Shown: positions 8,383-17,759, counted from the first letter of the stretch. The stretch: 64,000 bases of DNA from DASWIG01 sp965371445 (GCA_965371445.1 CBDUYN010000018.1:1-64000); one strand, 5' to 3'. Notes: a model not told the origin generated them from the sequence alone. Numbers and translations: made by a program.

Positions 8383-9978
8383 TTACTTCGTCATCGGCAC
8401 GAGCACTTCCTCGACGAACTGAGCGAAGCCCTCGGCGTCGACGAGGAAAGAGGGACGATGCATGGCGTCGCTACAGCTTGTATCCAGCCCTTCGACGCTG
8501 CCGCGTTCGAGGAAGTCGGCCCACACCTGGTGGACGCATTCCCAGCTGTCCTCGAGGTCGAAGGGGCCGTGCTGGCCTTCGGCAAGCACGACGTGACGAC
8601 TGTTGGGGAAGTACGACGCCGCCGCGTCGTCGGCGTAGTCCGGCGGAGTGACAGGATCGAGCGCCCCGGAAAGAAAGAGGGTGGGGATGTCGAGAACCCG
8701 CGGTTCGGCGACGCCCAAGCGCGGCCGCACCTCGTGCGGCCAGTTGGCGCAGCCCTGGAGCTGTTGCTCCAGGCGATAGTTCCCGAAAAGCGTCGCCGAT
8801 CCCCGGGCCAGGGCCTCGTCGACGTCAAAGCTCATGAATTCCGAGCACTGGACGGTGAGGAGAACGCCGTAAGCGAGCGTCGACTGGAACATGCGCTGGA
8901 TCGACACCGCGAGTTGTACGAGCGGCTCCCAATCGTCCGCCGCGAGGACGCGGTGGGCGGCCCAGGCGAGGCCGCGGGTGGTGAAGGTGTAGTAAAGGAT
9001 CAACCGCAGTTGCTCGGTGAGCCAATCCCGGCCGACGTCCAAGGTCAGGGTCGTTCCGGGGTCGCTCGGGTCGGCGATCTCGATGCTACGGGGTCCGGAG
9101 TCGAGCTGGTCGAGGATCTCGGCGATCATCGAGTCGAGGCGTGGAGCGATCTCGGCGCAGGCCTCTTGCGCGGCGCAGAGATCCGCGACGCCGTGGAGGA
9201 CCTTATCGGTCCACACGCCGCGCTCGGCAAGGTTCGACCGCAACGGCGAGACGGAGGCGATGCCAAAAAGCGAGCGCGTGCTCTCGGGGTACCGCTGGGC
9301 AAAAGTCATCATCGCCGCGGTGCCGTAGGAGCCGCCGCGGACGTTCAACGCATCGTAGCCGAGGCGCTGGCGCACCTCCTCAATGTCGTCGGCGAAGTGC
9401 GCGGTGGTGTAGAAGCGAAGGTCGGAGGTGCCGGAAAGCTCTTGCGCGCAGCGGCGTACGTCCTCTCCCGGGAACATCTCCTTGAGCTTGCCCAGGCTGG
9501 GCTCGCCGCCTCCAAGCTTGCAGTGCAGGGGATTCGAGCCGCCAGTGCCGCGCTGGTCGACGAGGACGATGTCGCGTTTTCTCACCGGTCCCGCGTATGT
9601 CATGCCGACGGCCCGGCGGGTGACCGCTCCTCCCGGCCCTCCCTCGAAGACGAAGACCGGGTCGCAAGGCGGGTTTTCGTCGTGGGCCGGGACGACGATC
9701 ACCTTGAGACCGATACGCCGTCCTTGGGCCGCGGTCCGGTCTTCCCAGACCTCGAGGGTGCCGCAGAGAAGCTTTTCCGGGGCTCCGGGCAGCTCACAGG
9801 GTTGAAGGAGCGGCAGCCGCTTCGCAGCGAGGGCCGCCCAATCCGGCTCGGCGCTTTCTTCGGCCACCGCGGAGGGCGGCGCAAGCTCGGGCTCCGGGGC
9901 GCCGGTACACCCGGCCAAGGCGAGAAAGACCGCGGTGCAGCGGATCATCGACAGGGTCTCGGGCATGATGGGTGGCAT
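8383..9978 (-). CDS. Lipoprotein alpha/beta-hydrolase, peptidase S33 (TAP-like)
   Basis: Up to 531 residues. ATG 9978 has GGGAGG 11 bases upstream; an internal ATG at 9948 would give a compact lipoprotein signal (MIRCTAVFLALAGC) and is a fair alternative. Either start gives a lipobox LALAGC. The fold is that of exported tripeptidyl-aminopeptidase or proline-iminopeptidase relatives: oxyanion region VDQRGTGGSNPLHC, nucleophile elbow GGSYGTAA (Ser217), acid in SGALDPVTPPDY, and His in EGQHGPFD. A C-terminal TAP-like domain is present. It probably removes N-terminal peptides from substrates in the periplasm. The gene is monocistronic and divergent from the VWFA gene. Confidence 0.85.
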   Translation of the reverse strand: MPPIMPETLSMIRCTAVFLALAGCTGAPEPELAPPSAVAEESAEPDWAALAAKRLPLLQPCELPGAPEKLLCGTLEVWEDRTAAQGRRIGLKVIVVPAHDENPPCDPVFVFEGGPGGAVTRRAVGMTYAGPVRKRDIVLVDQRGTGGSNPLHCKLGGGEPSLGKLKEMFPGEDVRRCAQELSGTSDLRFYTTAHFADDIEEVRQRLGYDALNVRGGSYGTAAMMTFAQRYPESTRSLFGIASVSPLRSNLAERGVWTDKVLHGVADLCAAQEACAEIAPRLDSMIAEILDQLDSGPRSIEIADPSDPGTTLTLDVGRDWLTEQLRLILYYTFTTRGLAWAAHRVLAADDWEPLVQLAVSIQRMFQSTLAYGVLLTVQCSEFMSFDVDEALARGSATLFGNYRLEQQLQGCANWPHEVRPRLGVAEPRVLDIPTLFLSGALDPVTPPDYADDAAASYFPNSRHVVLAEGQHGPFDLEDSWECVHQVWADFLERGSVEGLDTSCSDAMHRPSFLVDAEGFAQFVEEVLVPMTK

Positions 9979-10263
9979 GCTACACCATGCCTCCCGCGGC
10001 GGACGCGTCCGTTCGGGACTCGGCCAGGGGGGCCGGACTCCGAGTCAAGGACACCTCTGTCTCCCGTCGGGGACGGATTTCCCGTCAACGAGACGCGATC
10101 AGAAGCGCTACCGCCGCCCAAGCTCTGCAGGCCTGTGTTCGGAAGCCGCCGGTCCCCTGAAGCCGACCGTTCGGCCCATACGCCTCTCCGCGGTATGATC
10201 TTTGCTGTCGAAGGCTCCGTCGGTCATCCGGCGATTCCCATCCCGACGGAGGAGCACGCAACC

Positions 10264-11877
10264 ATGAGCAAGAGGATTCTGAGCTTTCTCGGCCGCCAGC
10301 AGACGCTGGCGGCCATCGTGGCGGCGCTCGTCGCCTTCTTTGCGTCGGCGGCGCGAGCCGGCGCCCAGGAGATCCGCGAAGGCGGTGCCGAGACGATCGA
10401 CGTCGAGCTGCGGACCGTTCCCTTCTACGCCGTCGACGAGGCGGAACGCGGCGTCCACGACCTCTCGGCGGACGAGGTGAGGATCCTCGTCAACGGCACG
10501 CCGATCGACGTCGACAGCCTCGACCACTGGGCAAAAGACGCCGCCGCGCCGGCACCGCTCGCCGAGAAAGCGCCTGGCGAAGAAGCGGCAGCCGAGCCCG
10601 CCGTCGAGCTCCCGCGTCACGTCTTCGTGATGGTCGACCAGACCTTCGTCTCGCGCCAGGGTTTCACCAATGCCCAGCAGATGGCCCGCGAGCTCCTCGA
10701 CGAGCTACCGGCCGGCGACCGACTCCACCTCCTGACCTACCACTCGCGCCAGGGCCTGCGCCTGGAGCTCGGTCCGGTGCCGGCGACCGAAGAAGGGCGC
10801 TCGGCGATGCGGAGCCGGATCGCGAAGCTGCGTCCCGACACCACCGCCTCGGGGACCTCCGCCGGCCTGCCGGGTGTCGTGGGCGGCGGCGTCAGCAGCA
10901 AGGGGCCGGCCTCCCAGTTAGGCTGGGTCTACAACAAGGCCGACGAAGTCTATCGCTCGTCCTACCTCGACGCCGGACGCAACCTCGCCTCCTCCTACGA
11001 GGCCCTTGCCGCCTACCTGGGACGGCTCCGGGGCTCCAAGCTTCTGGTCATTTTTTCGCGGAGCTTCAACAGTGAGCTCTACTTCGAGGGCAGCTACGGC
11101 CTGAAGCCGGGCTCGACGCCCGGGTACCACGGCGCGGAGTGGTATGCGCCGCCACTCATGAACGAATTCGAAGGGCCGCTCAAATCTCTCGCCGCCTCGG
11201 GCGTCGTACCGATTTTCGTCAACGTCGAGCGCGGCTCCCGGCCCGGCCAGTCGGCGCTCCATCACATGAGCGTGACGGCGGGCGGCCTCTTCATCGAGGA
11301 GGGCAACCGCCGCCACGTACGGGAGAAGATCGTCACCTCGACGACGGCCTACTACGAGGCCGGCTTCTATCTTCGCGAGGGACACTCCATCGACCGCATG
11401 ACGCGCCTCGAGGTGACGATCGATCGTCCGGGGGTGCGTGTGCTCGCACCGGGTTGGCTGCGCAATCGCCTGCGTTACGACGCGCTGACGGAGACCGAGC
11501 AACGGTTTCTGATCCTGGAGCTCGTCGGCGGCGGTCAGGCCGACCCGGCGCTCGTGACCTCGCACGATCTGGTTGGAGAATTCCGTAGCGAAGCTTCGGA
11601 AAAGGGGACGCGTCTCGTCTTCGAAGCCGAGTGGCCGCAGGCGATCGCCGGCAAGGCGGTCGATCTCTACGACGTCAAGCTACGGCTAGCCGAAGGGGGA
11701 CGGGAGATCGTCCGGTTCGATCGATACGAGGCTGGGGCTTCGGCGAAGCCGATCCGGCTTACGGCGGCCCTGCCCAAAGCCGGCAAGGGGCAGATCGTCT
11801 GGGGCATCGTCGCGGTCGAGCCGGCGAGCGGCGAGCTTTACGCCCGCCGTTTGAAGCTCGACGCCCAGAAGGACTAG
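10264..11877 (+). CDS. Exported VWFA-related acidobacterial protein
   Basis: 537 residues from ATG 10264, with GGAGGAG nine bases upstream. The signal peptide runs to about residue 33 (AARAGAQ). A short N-terminal beta domain (VELRTVPFYAVDE, VRILVNGTPIDVDSLDHW) precedes a von Willebrand A-like domain from about residue 117 (RHVFVMVDQTFVSRQGF, GDRLHLLTYHSRQGLRLEL, GSKLLVIFSRSF). The MIDAS DxSxS is degenerate (DQTFVS), as in the VWFA-related family of Acidobacteria. The C-terminal part is beta-rich. The family has no defined function; a periplasmic scaffold or signalling role is a guess. The barrel gene follows 22 bases downstream and may be co-transcribed. Confidence 0.8.
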   Translation: MSKRILSFLGRQQTLAAIVAALVAFFASAARAGAQEIREGGAETIDVELRTVPFYAVDEAERGVHDLSADEVRILVNGTPIDVDSLDHWAKDAAAPAPLAEKAPGEEAAAEPAVELPRHVFVMVDQTFVSRQGFTNAQQMARELLDELPAGDRLHLLTYHSRQGLRLELGPVPATEEGRSAMRSRIAKLRPDTTASGTSAGLPGVVGGGVSSKGPASQLGWVYNKADEVYRSSYLDAGRNLASSYEALAAYLGRLRGSKLLVIFSRSFNSELYFEGSYGLKPGSTPGYHGAEWYAPPLMNEFEGPLKSLAASGVVPIFVNVERGSRPGQSALHHMSVTAGGLFIEEGNRRHVREKIVTSTTAYYEAGFYLREGHSIDRMTRLEVTIDRPGVRVLAPGWLRNRLRYDALTETEQRFLILELVGGGQADPALVTSHDLVGEFRSEASEKGTRLVFEAEWPQAIAGKAVDLYDVKLRLAEGGREIVRFDRYEAGASAKPIRLTAALPKAGKGQIVWGIVAVEPASGELYARRLKLDAQKD

Positions 11878-11885
11878 CTAGGCGA

Positions 11886-11891
11886 TACAAT
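11886..11891 (+). promoter_or_regulatory. TACAAT -10-like element for a leaderless start
   Basis: TACAAT ends eight bases before ATG 11900, and no Shine-Dalgarno sequence is present. This is the spacing expected of a leaderless transcript. No good -35 is seen. Confidence 0.35.
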
Positions 11892-11899
11892 ACGCCGTC

Positions 11900-13180
11900 A
11901 TGATCTCAAGGATGCGGGCCAGGACGGCCTTTCTTCTCCTCGTGGGAGCCCTCGCCACGGTGACGACGGCCTCGGGTGAGGTGTCGGTGACGGGTTTCGT
12001 GGCCGGCCGCGCGGTCGGTGTTGAGAGCCAGCCGTCTTGGCTTCAGGACGGTCTCGGACGGCTACGCGTCGGTGCCGACGGCTCGGACGACAGCAGGGAG
12101 CACGGCCTCGGTATGGCGCATTTCGCGCTCGACGTCTCGACGCCGCGCTTCGGCGTCTACGTCCAGGGCGTGGCGCGCACCGAGCCCGGTGCCGAGAACG
12201 CCGAGGCGGCGGGGCTCGTCGAGGCCTACATCGAGGGCAGATTCCAGCTGCGCCAGGCCGACCGCCTCAGGTTTCGCCTCGGCCAGTTTTTTCTGCCCAC
12301 CTCGCGCGAGAACGTCGAGATGCTGTGGTCCTCGCCCTACACCCTGACCTACTCGGCGATCAACTCCTGGATCGCCGAAGAGGTGCGGCCCGTAGGGTTA
12401 GGAGTCGAGTACGACCTGGCGCTCGGCCAGATCGACAGCCTGCGTGTCGGCGGGAGCGTCTTCACCGGCAACGACACCTCGGGGGCGCTGCTTGCCTGGC
12501 GCGGCTGGTCGCTCCACGACCGGCTGTCGGTCTACGACGAGGTGCTCCCCTTACCACCCCTGGCGGTGCTTCAGCCCGGCGGCGCTTTCTCGCTCCAACG
12601 CGACGCCGGCTCCAAGCCCTTCGGCAGCGACCTCGACGACGAGCTCGGCTGGGCCGCGTACGTGCGCTACAAGCGTCCGGAGCGGCTCGTCCTCCAGTGG
12701 ACCCGCTACGACAACCGCGCCGACCGGGGCCTGCACGGCGGACCCGGGACCTGGGAGTACGCCTGGGAGACCTACTTCGACCTCTTCGGCCTGGAAGCGA
12801 ATTTCGGGCCCCGCCTCGTGGTGCTCGGCGAGCTCATCGAAGGCGAGACGGGTATGGGACTCTACCCGGGCCCCAGGGTCCAGGCCGACTTCGAGTCGGC
12901 CTACGTCCTGGCCTCGTATCAGGCGGGAGCTTTCCGGGTGTCGTTGCGCTACGACACCTTCGAGACCGTCGACCGCGACCCCTCCGGGGGCTCGCAGCCG
13001 AACGAGGACGGCGACGCGGTGACCCTGGCCTTTATCTGGGAGGCCACCGAGTCCCTGCGGCTCGGCGTCGAGGCGATCGACGTTTCGGGCGAGCGTTCCG
13101 GCGCTTACAAGTCGGGCCTTGATCCCGACCTCGACGCCACCGGGGTATCGGTCGAGCTGCGCTACTACTTCGACTTCTGA
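11900..13180 (+). CDS. Porin-like outer-membrane beta-barrel protein
   Basis: 426 residues with a Sec signal (hydrophobic 9-24, cleavage near ASGEV). The mature protein is made of alternating beta-strand patterns, including RLRFRLGQFFLPTSREN, YVRYKRPERLVLQWTRYDNR and VTLAFIWEATESLRLGVEAI, and ends SVELRYYFDF, an aromatic-terminated last strand recognised by the BAM machinery. FGLPTSR-type loops and the overall length resemble phosphate-selective or related porins (OprO/P-like), but substrate cannot be assigned. It lies 22 bases after the VWFA gene and is followed by a perfect palindrome that may end transcription. Confidence 0.8.
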   Translation: MISRMRARTAFLLLVGALATVTTASGEVSVTGFVAGRAVGVESQPSWLQDGLGRLRVGADGSDDSREHGLGMAHFALDVSTPRFGVYVQGVARTEPGAENAEAAGLVEAYIEGRFQLRQADRLRFRLGQFFLPTSRENVEMLWSSPYTLTYSAINSWIAEEVRPVGLGVEYDLALGQIDSLRVGGSVFTGNDTSGALLAWRGWSLHDRLSVYDEVLPLPPLAVLQPGGAFSLQRDAGSKPFGSDLDDELGWAAYVRYKRPERLVLQWTRYDNRADRGLHGGPGTWEYAWETYFDLFGLEANFGPRLVVLGELIEGETGMGLYPGPRVQADFESAYVLASYQAGAFRVSLRYDTFETVDRDPSGGSQPNEDGDAVTLAFIWEATESLRLGVEAIDVSGERSGAYKSGLDPDLDATGVSVELRYYFDF

Positions 13181-13183
13181 GCT

Positions 13184-13205
13184 CACCGTCGCCAAGGCGA
13201 CGGTG
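13184..13205. repeat. Perfect 22-base palindrome after the barrel gene
   Basis: CACCGTCGCC-AA-GGCGACGGTG forms a 10-bp GC-rich stem four bases after the stop codon. No run of T follows, so if it is a terminator it is not of the classic intrinsic type; it may instead protect the 3' end. Confidence 0.55.
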
Positions 13206-13318
13206 CAGCTCGCCGTCCTCGGCTGAAACTCCTGCGGCGCCTTCTGCTAAGGTTCGGCGTCCGTTCGCGCGTCGTTGCCGCGGGAGCGTTCCCCCAACTT
13301 CAACGACGAGGACTTGCC

Positions 13319-14221
13319 ATGGGACTTCTGACCGGATCCGCCAGCGTCACCCGCTTCAACGTCAAGAGCCGACCGCCGGAGCTCGACTTCGAGGCGGCGC
13401 GGTTCCAGGAGATCGTCCCCGGCTCCGAGGTCCGCGAGTCGAAGGGCATCATCCCGTTCGAGCCCGGCGCCGAGTACCAGGTCGGCGCGGCGCGCTGGGC
13501 CTTCCGGGTGCGGATCGACCGGTTGAAGCCCGACCCGACGGCGGTCCGTGAACGCCTGCGCGACTTGATCCGCGGCGAGCTCGAGGGCGGAGCGGAATTC
13601 GTCTCGGCGAAGCGGCGCAAGGAGCTGCGCGAGCTTGCCGAGGAGGAGCTGATCGTCGCCTCCTCGCCTTCGACGACGATCATCGAAGCGGTCATCGATG
13701 GCGACATCCTCTACGTCGGCTCGACGGCCAAGGCCAACCTCGGAATCGTCATGCAGCTGCTGCGCCAGATCGGTGTCCTTATCGAGCCGAAAACGCCGTG
13801 GATCGACCGCCGCGAGCCCGACTTCGAGAGCGAGATCGTGCCGATCCGCGAGCCCGGTGAGTCGGCGCTCGGCTGCCGGTTCCTACGGGCGCTCGTCGGC
13901 GACCGGGAGGTCATCGTCGAGCCCGAGTCGGGGCTCGTGCGCCTGGTGACCGAGGAGGCCCGGGTGACGCTCGGCGGGGCGGTCTTGAAGGAGCTCCACC
14001 ATTACCTCGAGAAAGACGCCGAGCTCCTTGCGGCAAAGCTCGTCACCGGGGAGTCGTCGTTTCGCTTCGACGCGCCGAGCTTCCGCATCAGCGGCCTTTC
14101 GATCGAGACCGGACGCCACGAGCACTGGACCGAGACGCTCGACGAGCGCCTGGAGAAGCTCGCCGCGTTGTGGGAGCTCCTGGATCGTAAATACGCGGAG
14201 CTACGCGCCGAGATGACCTGA
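13319..14221 (+). CDS. rdgC: RdgC-like recombination-associated protein
   Basis: 300 residues, starting after GAGGAC. The length equals that of E. coli RdgC (303). The pattern fits the RdgC family: an N-terminal strand SASVTRFNV, a helix-rich Lys/Arg/Glu segment with the KRRKELRELAEEELI-type track around residue 100, then STTIIEAVIDGDILYVGSTA, where the family has a conserved tip-domain strand, and a second half ending LAALWELLDRKYAELR. RdgC forms a DNA-encircling ring that limits RecA activity. No signal peptide is seen, so it is cytoplasmic. The identification rests on pattern and length, not on a search. Confidence 0.6.
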   Translation: MGLLTGSASVTRFNVKSRPPELDFEAARFQEIVPGSEVRESKGIIPFEPGAEYQVGAARWAFRVRIDRLKPDPTAVRERLRDLIRGELEGGAEFVSAKRRKELRELAEEELIVASSPSTTIIEAVIDGDILYVGSTAKANLGIVMQLLRQIGVLIEPKTPWIDRREPDFESEIVPIREPGESALGCRFLRALVGDREVIVEPESGLVRLVTEEARVTLGGAVLKELHHYLEKDAELLAAKLVTGESSFRFDAPSFRISGLSIETGRHEHWTETLDERLEKLAALWELLDRKYAELRAEMT

Positions 14222-14260
14222 TCGTCACCGGGTGGGCCAGGCGACCGGACGAAGGCCGTG

Positions 14261-15742
14261 TCAACGAAGCCATCCCTGGGGGTTGACCGCCATCTCGCGC
14301 TCCTTCGCCGCGACGAGCCCCCGGAGCCGCTCGGCGACCTCCGGATGTTTCGCCGTCACGTCGTAGGACTCGTCGGGATCGGCGGCGAGGTCGAAAAGCC
14401 ACGGTCCCCGTTGTTTCATCGGTCCCCAGGGCCAATCCATCGGGTTGCCGAAGAAGACGCCGTGGCGGACGTGGTACTTGAAAGAGCCGCTCCGCACCGC
14501 TTTCAAAACACCCAGCTGGTAGTAAAGGATCGCTTCGCGCTCCGGCGCCGAGCCAGACGTCAGCAGGCCGGCGAGGCTCAAACCGTCGATCCTCCGGTCC
14601 TCCGGGAGCGGCAGGGCGGCCAGGTCGAGGACCGTCGGGAAGACGTCGATCCCCATGACGACCTCGTCGTTCTCGGCGTCGGCCATGACCCGGCCCGGCC
14701 AGCGGACGAGGAGCGGCACCCGCATGCCCCCCTCGAAGATGTCGAGCTTGCGTCCGCGGGTCCCGCCGCTGGAGCCCTGGAACCAGGGGCCGTTGTCGCT
14801 GGTGACGAGGACGAGGGTCTCCTCGGCGACGCCGGTACGCTCCAGGGCCGTCATGACCTCGCCGAGGCTCCAGTCGAGCTCCTCGACGACATCGCCGTAG
14901 AGCCCGGCATCAGACGTTCCGCGCCGCTCGGCGGAGGCGTGGAGCGGGATGTGGGGAAAGGTGTGGGGCATGTAGAGGAAGAAGGACCGGCCGTGGCTTT
15001 CCTCGATGAAGCCGACGGCGCGCTCGGTGTAGCGGCGGGTGAGCGTCGTCTGGTCGATCGGATGCTCCTCGACGACTTCCTGGTCCTCGTAGAGCCGGGG
15101 CTCGCCCTGGTCGTTGGAGAAGAGCAGGCCGAAAAACGACGCGAAGCCACGGTCGGTGGGCAGCGACGGCGATTCGTCGCCGAGGTGCCATTTGCCCACC
15201 ATGGCCGTCTCGTAGCCGGCGGCGGCGAGCACCTCGCCCAGGGTGATCTCCTCGGCCGGCAGTCGTCGGTGGCGTCCACCGAGGCGCAGGAGCGCGTCGT
15301 AGATCTCCTCGCGGGGCTGGAGGACGTGGTCGAGGCCGGAGCGCACGGCGTAGCGTCCGGTCAGGAGCGCCGCCCGCGCCGCCGAGCAGTAGGGCGAGGC
15401 TGAGTAGGCGTGCGTGAAGCGTAGGCCCTCCTGGGCGAGCCGGTCGATCGACGGTGTCCGGATAGCGCGGCTGCCATAGGCCCCCAGATCGCCGTAGCCG
15501 AGATCGTCGAAGACGATGAGGACGACGTTGGGGCCGGTGGGCTTCCCGGAGAGCCCGGCGATTCGTTCCAGGTAGGCTTCCTTCGACGCCAGATGGACGG
15601 CGTCGTCGCGCTGTTTGTAGAGGAGGATGCGTCCAGCGACGACGGCGGCCGCCAGGGCGGCCAGGACGGCGCCGGCGACGAGGACGAGCTTGACGAGATT
15701 CCGGCGCGGCGGACGGCTGGAAGGATCCTGATGGGTCTCCAT
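14261..15742 (-). CDS. Membrane-anchored type I sulfatase
   Basis: 493 residues from ATG 15742. The frame is open to ATG 15856, which would give 531 residues and place the start 12 bases after the upstream gene; neither start has a strong ribosome site. A transmembrane anchor lies at about 16-42. The sulfatase domain has VLIVFDDLGYGDLGAYGS (metal ligands Asp79, Asp80) and the formylglycine signature CSAAR (Cys119-Arg123), the C-x-A-x-R variant, followed by AALLTGRYAVRSG. VTSDNGPWFQG provides the second metal site. Unlike the sulfatase at the window start, it keeps a modifiable cysteine, so it should need a formylglycine-generating enzyme, which is not in this window. The substrate is a sulfate ester, probably on a polysaccharide. 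Confidence 0.88.
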   Translation of the reverse strand: METHQDPSSRPPRRNLVKLVLVAGAVLAALAAAVVAGRILLYKQRDDAVHLASKEAYLERIAGLSGKPTGPNVVLIVFDDLGYGDLGAYGSRAIRTPSIDRLAQEGLRFTHAYSASPYCSAARAALLTGRYAVRSGLDHVLQPREEIYDALLRLGGRHRRLPAEEITLGEVLAAAGYETAMVGKWHLGDESPSLPTDRGFASFFGLLFSNDQGEPRLYEDQEVVEEHPIDQTTLTRRYTERAVGFIEESHGRSFFLYMPHTFPHIPLHASAERRGTSDAGLYGDVVEELDWSLGEVMTALERTGVAEETLVLVTSDNGPWFQGSSGGTRGRKLDIFEGGMRVPLLVRWPGRVMADAENDEVVMGIDVFPTVLDLAALPLPEDRRIDGLSLAGLLTSGSAPEREAILYYQLGVLKAVRSGSFKYHVRHGVFFGNPMDWPWGPMKQRGPWLFDLAADPDESYDVTAKHPEVAERLRGLVAAKEREMAVNPQGWLR

Positions 15743-15868
15743 CACAGTGCGCCAAGCGTAGGGACCCTCTTGTCGAGGTGTCAAGACCCAACTACCCCGA
15801 CCGGAGCGAGGCGACGCGTCGGCCCCCGGCCGCCGCGGATCCTCTGACGTGGCCATGGCTCTCAGAAT

Positions 15869-17500
15869 CTAGATGCCCCGGTCGAGGCCGACCTCGCCGC
15901 GCTTCGAACGGCCGATCGTCACGGTCCACACCTGGCGGGACACAAAGTAAGCCGCCAGCCGGCGATCGCGCTCCGGTCCCATCGAACGCGCCCAGACGAT
16001 CGGTTGCTCGTCGATCTCGGCGCCGTTTGAAACCCATTCGTCGTGGACGTCGGAGGCCGGGCCGTAGCGCACCAGGACGAGGTCGGCGCCGTCCTGCGCC
16101 TCCAGGTACCGTTCGACGTCGGCCTTGGCGGTCACCGCGCCGCGCTCGCGCCCGACGCGAAGGATCGGATCGCTTCGCAGGGAACGCTCGGCCAGCAGGG
16201 CGGCCAGCAGCAACGCCGGCACCAGGGCCCTGCGCCAACCGTGCCGCCGGGTCCACACGGCGAGCCACCGCCGGTCGACGAAGATCGCCACGCGGCGCAC
16301 CGCGGCCGTCATAGCCAGAAAGGCGAGGGCACAAAACGGCGCCGCGTAGTGGGAATGGAGGTACGAGGTCACGGCGGACGCCAGCAGGAAGAGGCCCAAC
16401 CCCGAGAGCGCCAGGCGGACGCCGCGCATCTGGAACGTCCAGGGCACCGCCAGCCAGAGCACGCTGAGCCACGGCCCGAAGTAGAAGGCCCAGGCGACCG
16501 CCAGGCGTTCGGCGCGGTGCTCCAGCCAACCGCTCAGGCCGCGCTGCCGCCCGTAGAGCGCAAGTAGGTATTCCTCGTAGAACCGGCGCTGGATCTCGTG
16601 ACGGAATTCCGGCGGCGGCTTGGGCTGCTGCCAGATGAAAAGGGGCAGGCCGCTCGCCGTCTCTTCGTAGACCGAGTAGGGCATACGCCACGGATCGCCG
16701 GTCACCGCTCGGTTGTAAAACGCCATGGCGGCACCGGCGGCCGCCAGGATCAGGACGATCGGCAAGGCCACACTGGCGACACGTCGGCCGAGGTGCCCTT
16801 CGCCGCGCAGGAACCAGGGTCCGAGGACGGCGGCCGCCAGCAGCGCCGCCAGCAAACCCTCGAAAGGACGGGTGTTGGCAAGGACCACGAGGCCCACGGC
16901 GAGGGCCACGGCGTCGCGCGTCCGGCCGCGGCGTCGGAGCCGCGGCAAGGCCCCGAAAAGCAGCGCGCCGCCCGCTGCCGGCAGGCAGCCGCCCCAGTAG
17001 CCCTGCACCCAATAGGTCGTCGGCCCGACCTGGACCATCGTCAGGAGGGCCCCGAACAGAGCCCAGCGGACCGGCATGAAACCCGCCAGCATCCAGCACA
17101 CCGCCGCGGTCATCACGGCTCCTCCCAGCCAGGAGCCGGCGATCGGGTGTCCGGCGAGAAGCTCCCCTAGCGCCAGCAGCAGACCCTGCCCCGGCGGGTA
17201 CTTCGACGCGTAGGTCGGCTGTTGAAGAACGTGAAACGCCTCGAAATGCTGCCAGAACGGATGCGGAGGATTGGCCAGCCGGCCGTGAAGAAACGTGTCG
17301 GCCGCCAGCAGATAGCTCGACTCGTCATGGTAGGCCGGCTCCGGAACGCCCAGCCAGTAGGTGACCGCCGCCGAGCCGACGAGGCCGACTAGCCCCGCCA
17401 CCAGGACCGCCGGCCCGGAGCGCCGAAGGACCGCCCGAATCCCCGGAACGAGCGACGTCGGCTTGCGCCCTAGAGATCGCTCGTAGTTCTCCGCGTCCAT
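15869..17500 (-). CDS. Multi-pass GT-C-like glycosyltransferase (ArnT/PMT type)
   Basis: 543 residues from ATG 17500. About 11-12 transmembrane segments are visible. The first luminal loop carries YHDESSYLLAADTFLHG, the acidic motif where GT-C enzymes hold the catalytic aspartate/glutamate, followed by YPPGQGLLLALGELL, a typical ArnT/PMT-like stretch. A soluble C-terminal domain of about 110 residues follows the last helix. Such enzymes transfer a sugar from a polyprenyl-phosphate donor to lipid or protein on the outer face of the inner membrane. The sulfatase follows on the same strand, possibly as an operon. The acceptor cannot be predicted. Confidence 0.75.
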   Translation of the reverse strand: MDAENYERSLGRKPTSLVPGIRAVLRRSGPAVLVAGLVGLVGSAAVTYWLGVPEPAYHDESSYLLAADTFLHGRLANPPHPFWQHFEAFHVLQQPTYASKYPPGQGLLLALGELLAGHPIAGSWLGGAVMTAAVCWMLAGFMPVRWALFGALLTMVQVGPTTYWVQGYWGGCLPAAGGALLFGALPRLRRRGRTRDAVALAVGLVVLANTRPFEGLLAALLAAAVLGPWFLRGEGHLGRRVASVALPIVLILAAAGAAMAFYNRAVTGDPWRMPYSVYEETASGLPLFIWQQPKPPPEFRHEIQRRFYEEYLLALYGRQRGLSGWLEHRAERLAVAWAFYFGPWLSVLWLAVPWTFQMRGVRLALSGLGLFLLASAVTSYLHSHYAAPFCALAFLAMTAAVRRVAIFVDRRWLAVWTRRHGWRRALVPALLLAALLAERSLRSDPILRVGRERGAVTAKADVERYLEAQDGADLVLVRYGPASDVHDEWVSNGAEIDEQPIVWARSMGPERDRRLAAYFVSRQVWTVTIGRSKRGEVGLDRGI

Positions 17501-17592
17501 GGAAGCGTAGAGGGTAACACACAGGCCTCTGCTCGGCGGTTCCCTCCGGGAGGCGGCCTTGGGGTGGACGGACCGGTGGCCCGCTTCCCTAT

Positions 17593-17608
17593 TGTCAAGA
17601 ACCTGACA
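17593..17608. promoter_or_regulatory. CRP-type operator, distal copy
   Basis: TGTCA-AGAACC-TGACA is a perfect 5+6+5 inverted repeat, the architecture of CRP-fold operators with TGTCA in place of TGTGA half-sites. Its centre is 22 bp upstream of the proximal copy, two helical turns. With the -10 at 17652 it would sit at about -63.5. Confidence 0.6.
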
Positions 17609-17614
17609 CCTCAT

Positions 17615-17630
17615 TGTCGACTCCTTGACA
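17615..17630. promoter_or_regulatory. CRP-type operator, proximal copy
   Basis: TGTCG-ACTCCT-TGACA repeats the same 16-bp layout with one half-site difference. Relative to a start point seven bases after the GATAAT element at 17652-17657 its centre is at about -41.5, the class II activator position of CRP/FNR proteins. Confidence 0.6.
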
Positions 17631-17651
17631 GTCTCGCCGGCGGAGACCTTG

Positions 17652-17657
17652 GATAAT
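17652..17657 (+). promoter_or_regulatory. Candidate -10 element of the di-haem cytochrome gene
   Basis: GATAAT lies about 100 bases before the cytochrome start codon. The nearest TTGACA is 21 bases upstream, too far for a normal -35, and is part of the proximal operator; this is what an activator-dependent promoter looks like. Confidence 0.45.
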
Positions 17658-17759
17658 CCCATGTGTAGAAAACCCGTCACCCGTCGCTGAGAGCCGCTGC
17701 TTCGCCGAAGCGGGACTTTCGGCGACTTGTCTCTGCACGACGCAGAAAGGAAAGCCGCC

